Assembly (NCBI GenBank): GCA_016191795.1
Contig: JACPVK010000074.1
Span: forward strand, 1 to 13,980
Direction: 5' to 3'
Source: Gammaproteobacteria bacterium
Lineage (GTDB): Bacteria; Pseudomonadota; Gammaproteobacteria; SZUA-229
Length of the DNA stretch: 13,980 nucleotides
Position 1 is the stretch's first letter, and every line of letters begins with the position of its first letter. Shown here piece by piece: positions 8,105-13,980 of this stretch. The notes beneath the pieces are model-generated. The model did not search any database and was not told where the DNA came from. It worked only from the letters and a program-made list of their open reading frames with translations. A program made the position numbers and the translations under genes.

Positions 8105-9439
8105 TTATTGGCGAATCGCCCAAAACTCAAGTTCCAGCCCGGGAAAATCACCACCTATATGCAGGGCAAAACCACCGGAGTGTTGCAGCTCCTTCCAGAA
8201 ATCACTTTGTTTTTCCAGTTCAAAATAAGTAAACCCGGAGTGATAAGGTATCTGGCGCGGCGCAACCGGCAATGCCTTGAGGGCGATACCCGGCATGGCA
8301 GCATTAACCAGCTGACGAATTCTTTCCACCGGTGCAATTTTAATCTGTGCCGGCAAATGCATACGCAAGGCATTTTCCTGAACATTGGCACGAGCGGCGA
8401 GTACAAACGATGCAGTTGTTAACAAAGACCTGTCAGTAATTTCGGCAACACGTATACCGTATTTTTTCTCGACCAGATCCATTGAAATAGCCGTTTGTTC
8501 GAACACCATGCTCAGACACTGACGCAATGCCGTCATCAACGGTACAAAAGTTTTTTGCAGATTGTCGTGCAAATAAGTATCGAATCCGGGTGGCCGTTTG
8601 TTCCTGGTAACAAACGTGGATAACTCCCCCACCATTTGCAATGACTCGGCGTACAGTGACAGGGGATGCAAACCATTCATACCTGCCAGGTGATTGGTCA
8701 GCGGTTCCAGGCGATTGATTAATTGCAACATCATGTAATCAGCGATTTCTGCCGTACCGCCGCGTTTGGTATCGGCCAGTCGACCGGCAATCGATTCACC
8801 ACGATGATGCAACAGGCCAGACAGCTCAGCCAGAAACCCGGATAATTTAGGCGTTGCGTTGCAATCCAGCACAGTGGGAATGTATTGATCATCCAGTAAT
8901 ACATTTTTATCTTCGCGCGATTCTGCAATGCGCAACAGACCTATACAGGCATAACCACTCAAGTCATCGGTTTCCAGCAATAATCTGAAACGTAATTTGC
9001 CAACATTGATCGTTAAATTATCGCCCGACTCCGACGTCACATCACGTACAGTTTGTTCCTTTGAATAATAACGTGCCAGACCCTGTGTATTGTCTTCTGA
9101 CAACACGTCGACGGCACCGGCACGCTTCACTGGTATGGCGAGATACACTATGGCGTTATGGGTGTTTTCCGGCACTTCCAGTACCGGTGGCGCCACATCT
9201 ATATCCGGAAAGTTAAACGGTGAACCGTCGGGAAATACGCCGCGTGCGCGGGTAACCGATATTTTGCCGAGATGCAGCAGTTGCTGGTCGACTTCAAAAT
9301 GATGCAAGCCCCAACCGTAGGCGCCAAAGGCAGAACATTTACCTTCAATGTAGCGTTCGAAATAGCGCTCCTGTTGTTGAAAATGTTGCGGATTCAGAAA
9401 CATTCCTTCTGACCAGACAACTTTGCTATCTAAGGACAT
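8105..9439 (-). CDS. tssK: TssK, T6SS baseplate-to-membrane-complex connector
   Basis: This 444-residue protein has the classic TssK opening, VVWSEGMFLNPQHFQQQ (7-23), and the conserved end FPGLELEFWAIRQ. The C-terminal domain includes PYHSGFTYFEL, close to the family consensus. TssK is a cytoplasmic trimer related to phage receptor-binding proteins; it docks the TssEFG baseplate onto TssL/TssM. Length is normal for the family. It is followed after an 18-bp spacer by tssL, and preceded by tssJ with a 47-bp spacer holding a hairpin. The Shine-Dalgarno is weak. No anomaly is seen. Confidence 0.98.
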   Translation of the reverse strand: MSLDSKVVWSEGMFLNPQHFQQQERYFERYIEGKCSAFGAYGWGLHHFEVDQQLLHLGKISVTRARGVFPDGSPFNFPDIDVAPPVLEVPENTHNAIVYLAIPVKRAGAVDVLSEDNTQGLARYYSKEQTVRDVTSESGDNLTINVGKLRFRLLLETDDLSGYACIGLLRIAESREDKNVLLDDQYIPTVLDCNATPKLSGFLAELSGLLHHRGESIAGRLADTKRGGTAEIADYMMLQLINRLEPLTNHLAGMNGLHPLSLYAESLQMVGELSTFVTRNKRPPGFDTYLHDNLQKTFVPLMTALRQCLSMVFEQTAISMDLVEKKYGIRVAEITDRSLLTTASFVLAARANVQENALRMHLPAQIKIAPVERIRQLVNAAMPGIALKALPVAPRQIPYHSGFTYFELEKQSDFWKELQHSGGFALHIGGDFPGLELEFWAIRQ

Positions 9440-9470
9440 TATTGACTCACTGGGTTACGGGTTGAGTGGA

Positions 9471-9492
9471 ATTTAATCCGGAAAGATTAAAT
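9471..9492 (-). repeat. Perfect 8-bp inverted repeat (hairpin) across the tssJ stop codon
   Basis: ATTTAATC (9471-9478) and GATTAAAT (9485-9492) are exact complements separated by 6 nt. The tssJ TAA (9487-9489) lies inside one arm. The transcript would fold into an AU-rich stem in the tssJ-tssK junction. No U-run follows, so it is unlikely to be a strong intrinsic terminator. A role in RNA processing, stability or translation of tssK is possible but unproven. Confidence 0.6.
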
Positions 9493-10083
9493 CTCGTCGC
9501 CTTTAAAGGACGGCTTGGTCAATGTTTTAGCTGCAGGCCTGGTCGTTTTAGACGCAGGCTTTGCATTATCCGATTCACGCTCGTCGGCACTACTGCCATC
9601 GATAATTTTCAGCGCATTGCCCGAGATACGTACCCTGGCTGACGAAGTAATAACATTATTGGATGTAACCGGGATCACTACACGATATACCGCATCCTTG
9701 TATTGCAAAAACTCGGCGTACAGTGCGACATAGGTGGTTTTATCATCAAGCACCAGAAAATCATCACGGACATCACCCGGCTTCAGGGGTTTCAATTTTT
9801 GTACACCAATTAAATCGGCGCCAATGATTTCGCTATCACGCTCATATAAAGAGATGAAATCCGCCTTGTTAAACATTTTTGTCGATTTTAATTCGTACAT
9901 GCGAATGTACAGCGGTGAGGGTTTTTTATTGTCGTCCGGATTGATATCCGCATCGGCAACGAAAGAAATTTTCAGATCAGTATCCAGACCAAAGTAACCG
10001 CCTACACCACTGTTCACGGCAGTGCATGCCGTTTCAGCCAGTAAAACACCTGCTATTAATACGATTTGTACAAAACGTGTCAT
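9487..10083 (-). CDS. tssJ: TssJ, T6SS outer-membrane lipoprotein (atypical lipobox)
   Basis: This protein has 198 residues from the ATG at 10083. A short hydrophobic signal (5-16) leads to Cys20, but the lipobox reads L-A-E-T-A-C, with Glu at -3 where a hydrophobic residue is usual. The body fits the TssJ beta-sandwich: PLYIRMYELKS (57-67), FNKADFISLYE (71-81) and L-K-P-G-D-V near 100. Residues 163-198 form a charged Lys/Thr/Ala tail beyond the usual fold. TssJ anchors the membrane complex to the outer membrane by binding periplasmic TssM. Start choice: AAGGA at 10093-10097 lies 9 nt from the ATG at 10083 but only 3 nt from an ATG at 10089, so 10083 is preferred. A longer open frame to 10257 overlaps fha and is rejected. 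Confidence 0.93.
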   Translation of the reverse strand: MTRFVQIVLIAGVLLAETACTAVNSGVGGYFGLDTDLKISFVADADINPDDNKKPSPLYIRMYELKSTKMFNKADFISLYERDSEIIGADLIGVQKLKPLKPGDVRDDFLVLDDKTTYVALYAEFLQYKDAVYRVVIPVTSNNVITSSARVRISGNALKIIDGSSADERESDNAKPASKTTRPAAKTLTKPSFKGDEI

Positions 10084-10102
10084 CTTCATTAATCCTTGTT
10101 GA

Positions 10103-11662
10103 TCAATTTTTCTGTTTGCTTCGAGTGATGGCCAGACGCTGCAGCTGATCCTCATAGGCCCGTACAAAGTCATCGCCGAAAAGATATTGAAACGAATTAT
10201 CCAGATCACCCGCCAGATCAGTGTAGTACTCGGTGAATAATTCCCAGTTTTTTGCATTTTTACTGCCCGGTATCAAACCACCCTTGTTTTGTTTATCAAA
10301 ACGTTTTTCCAGGACTAATGGATCAAAACGTTCCAGCACGCCCTTGAAGGCAGAGCGCATACCGGATAATACGGCGATCTGATGTTCGGCAATACCGGTA
10401 AAACCCTCCTCAACAGATTGTTTGGGACCTTTATAGGCATTACCTTTTTTGAGAAACATATTTTCCAGCGCGTCATCGACAGTGGCTGAAAACTTGAGCG
10501 GATTGTTTTCTACCGGCTGTATGGTTGTCACACTCATACGAAATTCATTTTTGATACTGCTGCGAGAACTCAGGATTCTCATCATGCCAGCCACCATATC
10601 GCGCAACATCTCGCCGACGGTCTGGCTGATTTCCTGAATTTTTTCTGCCGGCAAATTACGGTCAGCAAAACCCAAAGCCTCCATCAGAATAGCATCTGAT
10701 TTTGAAATCGGACCCGAGGCCGTGACCGGGGCCGCTTTTTGTTGCCGGAATGTGGCCAGTTCCAGGGCGAATTTTTTGTTGATTTTTTCCAGCTCGGCAA
10801 TTTTTAGATAGGCAGCCTGTAATAAACCCTCGACATCAACTGCCGGTTGTACCGGTGCAACCGGTACGGGTCCTGGTGCAACGGGTGCCGGCCGGGCGGC
10901 CTGCCTGGGCGTTACCGGAGGCGGAGGTGGCGGCGGCGGTGCCGCCGTACCGAGCAAATCATCATCCCAGTCTTCGGGTATGGCACCACCTGCACTACCC
11001 GATTCCGGCCTGGTTTCGGGCCAGGCGATGGATTGATTAACCGATGAGGCGCCATCAGAATGACTGCTGCCTTTGGCAAACGGATCGAAATCATTATAGG
11101 AGGGCGCCGTACCCTGTCGGGCATTGTCAAGTGCCAGCAAGGGGTCGACCACTTCCGGCTCCACATTAAATAAGGAGTCCGATGTGGAGACATGCCCCTG
11201 ACTGAAAGGATTGAAGCTGGCACCCGATGCCGGAGTGTTAAACAGATCATTATCATCTGCCGGCACGGCAAAAGGGCTGGAGGCAAAGGGGTTGTCATGG
11301 CTAGCCGGCTGATCGAATGCGCCAGGTGTTACGGCATTGGCAGCTGCACCACATTGGGTAACCTGAAATACATATTCACCCAGAGCGAATACATCCCCTT
11401 CCTTGAGCGCAACCTTGTTTCCCTTACCCAGCGGTTCAACCGAACCATTATAGAAAGTGCCATTGGTGCTTAAATCAGTAACGAAATACTGACCATTTTG
11501 TGAGCTGATCTGACAATGCTTGGCGGATAAAAAGCGATCCGGATCCGGCAAGACCCATTGATTATTGGCACCGCGACCGATATATCCACCCTGTGCATTA
11601 AATGTTTTGGTTGCTTCCTGTACAGCCGTCGGGCTTTTAATAATTGATATCTGCAAATACAT
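10103..11662 (-). CDS. fha: FHA-domain T6SS scaffold protein (TagH/Fha family)
   Basis: This 519-residue protein has an N-terminal FHA domain (about 1-101) with G-R (29-30), S-A-K-H (46-49) and STNGT (65-69), the phosphothreonine-binding signature. A disordered linker (about 105-275) holds repeated N/D/S-P-F motifs (N124, S129, N151, D193) and a run of eight prolines (242-249). A short coiled-coil-like helix lies at about 278-308. The T6SS-specific C-terminal domain (about 320-505) includes D-A-I-L-M-E-A-L-G-F. Fha proteins are cytoplasmic hubs that bind phosphorylated kinase substrates and promote assembly; P. aeruginosa Fha1 is itself phosphorylated by PpkA. As first gene of the left arm it should be the most expressed. 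AGGAAG (11671-11676), 8 nt from the ATG, supports the start. Confidence 0.96.
   Translation of the reverse strand: MYLQISIIKSPTAVQEATKTFNAQGGYIGRGANNQWVLPDPDRFLSAKHCQISSQNGQYFVTDLSTNGTFYNGSVEPLGKGNKVALKEGDVFALGEYVFQVTQCGAAANAVTPGAFDQPASHDNPFASSPFAVPADDNDLFNTPASGASFNPFSQGHVSTSDSLFNVEPEVVDPLLALDNARQGTAPSYNDFDPFAKGSSHSDGASSVNQSIAWPETRPESGSAGGAIPEDWDDDLLGTAAPPPPPPPPVTPRQAARPAPVAPGPVPVAPVQPAVDVEGLLQAAYLKIAELEKINKKFALELATFRQQKAAPVTASGPISKSDAILMEALGFADRNLPAEKIQEISQTVGEMLRDMVAGMMRILSSRSSIKNEFRMSVTTIQPVENNPLKFSATVDDALENMFLKKGNAYKGPKQSVEEGFTGIAEHQIAVLSGMRSAFKGVLERFDPLVLEKRFDKQNKGGLIPGSKNAKNWELFTEYYTDLAGDLDNSFQYLFGDDFVRAYEDQLQRLAITRSKQKN
10916..10939 (-). repeat. Polyproline tract (8 Pro) in the FHA-protein linker
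   Basis: Eight consecutive CCN codons give P242-P249, followed by further Pro/Ala/Val-rich sequence to about 274. Such a tract would be a rigid spacer between the FHA head and the C-terminal domain. It is also a site where ribosomes may stall and need EF-P. Confidence 0.75.
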
Positions 11663-11670
11663 TTAATTAT

Positions 11671-11676
11671 CTTCCT
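11671..11676 (-). promoter_or_regulatory. Shine-Dalgarno of fha
   Basis: CTTCCT on the plus strand reads AGGAAG on the coding strand, 8 nt before the ATG at 11662. Confidence 0.65.
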
Positions 11677-11705
11677 GAAATAGCTGTAGCATGGTTTGAA
11701 ATCTG

Positions 11706-11735
11706 CCTATATTTCAATCACTTAACTTTTAGCAA
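11706..11735 (-). promoter_or_regulatory. Candidate sigma70-like promoter for the left arm (fha to ppkA)
   Basis: On the minus strand TTGCTA (11730-11735) and TATAGG (11706-11711) are separated by 18 bp. Each matches 4 of 6 consensus bases. Transcription would start near 11699, leaving a leader of about 37 nt. This is a weak match in an AT-rich stretch. Confidence 0.3.
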
Positions 11736-11892
11736 GTGTTGCCTATCATAACCCGATCAAGGTAGTATTCGGTTCCTCAAGTGAGAATATTACCTATTGT
11801 GCTAGTCTCATCCAAGCGGCATGATACATCTTCTCGTTTAGGGACTGATGATTTCATCCAAAATGTGCGTCTGGATAATTGCCTGGTGCAAC

Positions 11893-11921
11893 TTTACTAA
11901 ACGCATTTGATATCTTATAAA
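11893..11921 (+). promoter_or_regulatory. Candidate sigma70-like promoter for tssA-tssB-tssC
   Basis: TTTACT (11893-11898, 4 of 6 matches) and TATAAA (11916-11921, 5 of 6) are separated by the optimal 17 bp. The predicted start is near 11928, giving a leader of about 83 nt to tssA. Confidence 0.55.
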
Positions 11922-11923
11922 TA

Positions 11924-11938
11924 CCTAAATTACTTAGG
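11924..11938. repeat. Inverted repeat CCTAA-N5-TTAGG at the predicted tssA transcription start
   Basis: The arms CCTAA (11924-11928) and TTAGG (11934-11938) are perfect. The repeat begins 2 bp after the predicted -10 box and covers the likely +1. This is a typical place for a repressor operator, but no matching regulator is encoded in the window. Confidence 0.45.
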
Positions 11939-11944
11939 ATTAAT

Positions 11945-11966
11945 TGTAATTAGCGATTGGATTACA
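11945..11966. repeat. Inverted repeat TGTAAT-N10-ATTACA in the tssA leader
   Basis: Two perfect 6-bp arms, 11945-11950 and 11961-11966, are one helical turn apart centre to centre or a little more. It could be a dimeric regulator site or a weak hairpin in the tssA leader. A chance match is possible in AT-rich DNA. Confidence 0.4.
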
Positions 11967-12010
11967 GCGCAAAGTTTCTCGCTCTGGCCACAACATGGAA
12001 AACACAATAA

Positions 12011-13111
12011 ATGGCAACACCTGAGATTGTAGATATCAACGGACTACTTCAACCGGTATCAGAAGCAAGCCCGGCAGGCAGTGATATCCGGGAAGACTCC
12101 TCTCCAACGTCCCCTTACTACTCCATTAAAGATGCACGCAATGCTGCACGCGCTGCCGAGCGTAACAGCATGTTTGATGGCGCCAGCCCGGAAGCCACGG
12201 AAAGCTGGCGCAAGGTTATCGCACTGGCGCCCGACATTTTAAAAAATCAGGGCAAGGATCTGGAAGTAGCTTGCTGGTACACCGAAGCACTGATTCGGCG
12301 CCATGGCTTTCAGGGTCTGCGCGACGGCTTTAGCCTGATTCGCCAGCTGATCGAAAAATACTGGGAAAACCTGTACCCCATGCCGGATGAAGATGGCATG
12401 GAAACGCGCGTTGCCCCGCTCGCCGGTTTAAATGGTGAAGGCGCTGAAGGTGTATTAATTGCGCCTATACGTAATGTGAATATCACCGAAGGTGCGTCAG
12501 TTGGGCCGTTTAATTACTGGCAATACCAGCAAGCGCTCGACGTACAAAAAATAACCGACGAAGAACAGCGCGCCGCCAAATCCGACAAACTGGAATTCAG
12601 TCTCGATGACATCGAACGCGCCGTCAACGAATCCAGTGAGCAGTTTTATGTCAATTTACGTGATGACCTGCAACAGGCCATAGATGAGTTTCGCAAAGCC
12701 AGCCGCCTGCTCGATGGCCACTGCGGCACACATCATGCACCGCCTTCCAGTAATATTATCACCGCCCTGGAAAACAGCCTGGGTGCCGTTAAATATCTGG
12801 GCAAAAACAAACTGCCATCTGAAGATGCCGGTACCGAGAGTGCAGAAAGTGGCGGTACGGCTACTGCCGCAGCTGCAGGCGGTAACGTTCAGGGTGCATT
12901 GCAAAACCGTGCTGACGCGTTTCGCAAACTCACCGAAATCTCCGAGTTTTTTCGCAAAACCGAACCCCACTCACCGCTCTCGTATATTCTGGCGCGAGCC
13001 GTTAAATGGGGCGATATGCCACTCGACGAACTTATTATGGAACTGATTCCGGAATCTTCAGCCCGTGATCACTTTCGGTCACTCACCGGTATCAAAGCCG
13101 AAAGTGAATAA
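12011..13111 (+). CDS. tssA: TssA, T6SS tail assembly cap/priming protein
   Basis: This 366-residue protein has the ImpA_N domain: PAGSDIRED (21-29), then Y-Y-S-I-K-D-A-R (36-43), the core KDLEVACWYTEALIRRHGF (82-100) and VAPLAGLNG (134-142). An Ala/Gly-rich linker (about 273-297) leads to a compact C-terminal domain (299-366) with NRADAFRKL, FFRKTEPHSPLSY and W-G-D-M-P-L. This short type resembles TssA1 of P. aeruginosa in length and ending. TssA binds baseplate and membrane complex and helps sheath/Hcp tube growth. An in-frame stop (12008-12010) sits right before the ATG, so the start cannot be earlier. Its Shine-Dalgarno is poor (GGAA about 10 nt upstream). It heads the right arm; tssB follows after 61 bp. 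Confidence 0.97.
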   Translation: MATPEIVDINGLLQPVSEASPAGSDIREDSSPTSPYYSIKDARNAARAAERNSMFDGASPEATESWRKVIALAPDILKNQGKDLEVACWYTEALIRRHGFQGLRDGFSLIRQLIEKYWENLYPMPDEDGMETRVAPLAGLNGEGAEGVLIAPIRNVNITEGASVGPFNYWQYQQALDVQKITDEEQRAAKSDKLEFSLDDIERAVNESSEQFYVNLRDDLQQAIDEFRKASRLLDGHCGTHHAPPSSNIITALENSLGAVKYLGKNKLPSEDAGTESAESGGTATAAAAGGNVQGALQNRADAFRKLTEISEFFRKTEPHSPLSYILARAVKWGDMPLDELIMELIPESSARDHFRSLTGIKAESE

Positions 13112-13158
13112 AGTTATATCTGTAAACCAGTATTGGCCATAGTTAACGAATCTATTAC

Positions 13159-13164
13159 AAGGGG
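13159..13164 (+). promoter_or_regulatory. Shine-Dalgarno of tssB
   Basis: AAGGGG lies 8 nt before the tssB ATG. It is much stronger than the tssA site, in keeping with the high sheath-protein copy number needed. Confidence 0.65.
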
Positions 13165-13172
13165 TAATCAAA

Positions 13173-13688
13173 ATGTCCGAAAGTATCCACGACAAACTAA
13201 AGCGCGTACGCAAGCCACGTGTACACATCACTTATGATGTAGAAACCAATGGCGCTGTTGCCGAAAAGGAAATCCCTTTTGTTATGGGTGTCATGGGCGA
13301 CTACTCCGGTGATAACACCGAAAACAAAAAGCCCTTGAAAGATCGCAAGTTCTCCAGCATTGACCGGGACAACATCAACGAAGTGATGGCGAATATTGCG
13401 CCGGAAGTTAAAATGAAGGTGAACAACACCATTGAAGGTAATGATTCCGAAATGTCGGTGAATCTGCGCTTCAAAAACATGGAAGACTTTGAGCCGCATA
13501 AAGTTATCGAACAGGTAGAGCCCCTGAAAAAACTACTGGAAACACGCAATAAACTTCGCGACCTGCTGACCAAGGCTGATCGTTCGGAAAAACTCGAAGA
13601 AATTCTTGAGCAGGTATTAAGCAATACCGCCGCACTGAATGCGCTCTCCGGCGAACTCGGCGGCAACAACGACAAGGGTGACAAATAA
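13173..13688 (+). CDS. tssB: TssB (VipA), small subunit of the contractile sheath
   Basis: This 171-residue protein is full length for TssB/VipA. Conserved parts are RVHITYDVETNGA (16-28), ELPFVMGVMGDYSG-like sequence at 33-46, KPLKDRKFSSIDRDN (53-67) and F-E-P-H-K-V near 110. The C-terminal helix is rich in charged residues. TssB pairs with TssC to build the cytoplasmic sheath whose contraction drives the Hcp tube; ClpV recycles it. Its TAA overlaps the tssC ATG by one base (TAATG), giving translational coupling suited to equal subunit amounts. Confidence 0.98.
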   Translation: MSESIHDKLKRVRKPRVHITYDVETNGAVAEKEIPFVMGVMGDYSGDNTENKKPLKDRKFSSIDRDNINEVMANIAPEVKMKVNNTIEGNDSEMSVNLRFKNMEDFEPHKVIEQVEPLKKLLETRNKLRDLLTKADRSEKLEEILEQVLSNTAALNALSGELGGNNDKGDK

Positions 13689-13980
13689 TGGCTGACAAAA
13701 AGAAACAGGGCGATGCCGCCGAAACCGAAACCAAAGAAGTCAGTTTCCTTGAGCAGGCGATCAGCGCCACCAAACCAACGCCAAAAGACGAAACCAAAGA
13801 GCTGCTGAAAACACTCACTGCGGAAGCCATGAGTGGCACAGTTAAGTGGGACAAGAATCTGTCGGTCACCATTAACAAGGCTATCGCTGAAATTGACAAG
13901 GTCATGTCCAGGCAGTTAACCGCCATCATGCACAATGAGAAATTTCAGAAACTGGAAGGTTCCTGGCGCGGCCTGAACCA
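13688..13980 (+). CDS. tssC: TssC (VipB), large sheath subunit, N-terminal part only (cut by window edge)
   Basis: The ATG overlaps the tssB stop by one base. AAGGG at 13674-13678 lies 9 nt before it. The 97 visible codons hold the family pattern: F-L-E-Q-A-I-S-A-T-K (20-29), E-L-L-K-T-L-T near 38-44, W-D-K-N-L near 55 and a final F-Q-K-L-E-G-S-W-R-G-L. About four fifths of a usual TssC of roughly 490-500 residues lies outside the window. The first residues are Lys/Glu-rich, as is common. TssC forms the sheath core and carries the handshake strands joining TssB. Confidence 0.97.
   Translation, partial: MADKKKQGDAAETETKEVSFLEQAISATKPTPKDETKELLKTLTAEAMSGTVKWDKNLSVTINKAIAEIDKVMSRQLTAIMHNEKFQKLEGSWRGLN

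Larger units (their letters stand above)
11663..12010. promoter_or_regulatory. Divergent control region between fha and tssA
   Basis: These 348 bp have no credible gene and are more AT-rich than the flanks. They must hold the promoters for both arms. Seen here are a good sigma70-like promoter towards tssA (11893-11921), a weak one towards fha, and two inverted repeats (11924-11938 and 11945-11966). No convincing sigma54 site and no terminator are seen. Confidence 0.8.

Noticed and set aside
10084..10257. N-terminal extension of the tssJ frame to an ATG at 10257
   Set aside because: It would overlap the fha coding end by about 155 bp and bury the signal peptide; a Shine-Dalgarno and lipoprotein signal support 10083.
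11692..11706. Possible sigma54 site (GG-N10-GC) on the plus strand, and another on the minus strand at 11741-11754
   Set aside because: Only the GG/GC core matches; the flanking bases do not fit the consensus, and the plus-strand site is about 300 bp from tssA.
1..13980. Search for CRISPR arrays, tRNA/rRNA genes, insertion sequences, attachment sites, and effector-immunity genes
   Set aside because: None seen; both arms are filled by known T6SS genes, and the only sizeable gap is the divergent control region.

Overview
This window carries the core of a type VI secretion system (T6SS) locus with its complete threonine-phosphorylation control module. Genes are tightly packed, AT-leaning in spacers and of moderate GC. 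Protein sequences are typical of gammaproteobacteria, perhaps a marine or environmental lineage; the genus cannot be fixed from sequence alone.

Layout. A divergent control region of about 350 bp (11663-12010) splits the locus. Leftwards (minus strand) run fha/tagH, tssJ, tssK, tssL, tssM, tagF, pppA and a membrane Ser/Thr kinase (ppkA-like) that leaves the window at base 1. Rightwards (plus strand) run tssA, tssB and the first 97 codons of tssC. Spacings within the left arm are 0 to about 50 bp, so it is almost certainly one operon. The order ppkA-pppA-tagF-tssM-tssL-tssK-tssJ-fha / tssA-tssB-tssC closely resembles the Pseudomonas aeruginosa H1-T6SS locus.

How the genes work together. TssJ (outer-membrane lipoprotein), TssM and TssL (inner membrane) form the trans-envelope complex. 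TssK links it to the baseplate. TssA primes tail assembly, and TssB/TssC form the contractile sheath. The kinase, the PP2C phosphatase, the FHA protein and TagF are the post-translational switch: kinase on, phosphatase off, FHA reading phosphothreonine, TagF repressing. Hcp, VgrG, ClpV, TssE/F/G, effectors and immunity genes are not in the window.

Most interesting signal. Short acidic-x-Thr-x-hydrophobic motifs of the D-x-T-x-I type occur at least five times in the kinase's cytoplasmic N-terminus, partly as a young 39-bp tandem repeat. Similar motifs occur twice in the TssL N-terminus and once in the kinase activation loop. They look like an array of phosphothreonine docking sites for the FHA protein encoded in the same operon. 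Other points are an atypical TssJ lipobox, a perfect hairpin across the tssJ stop codon, and two inverted repeats downstream of a good sigma70-like promoter ahead of tssA.
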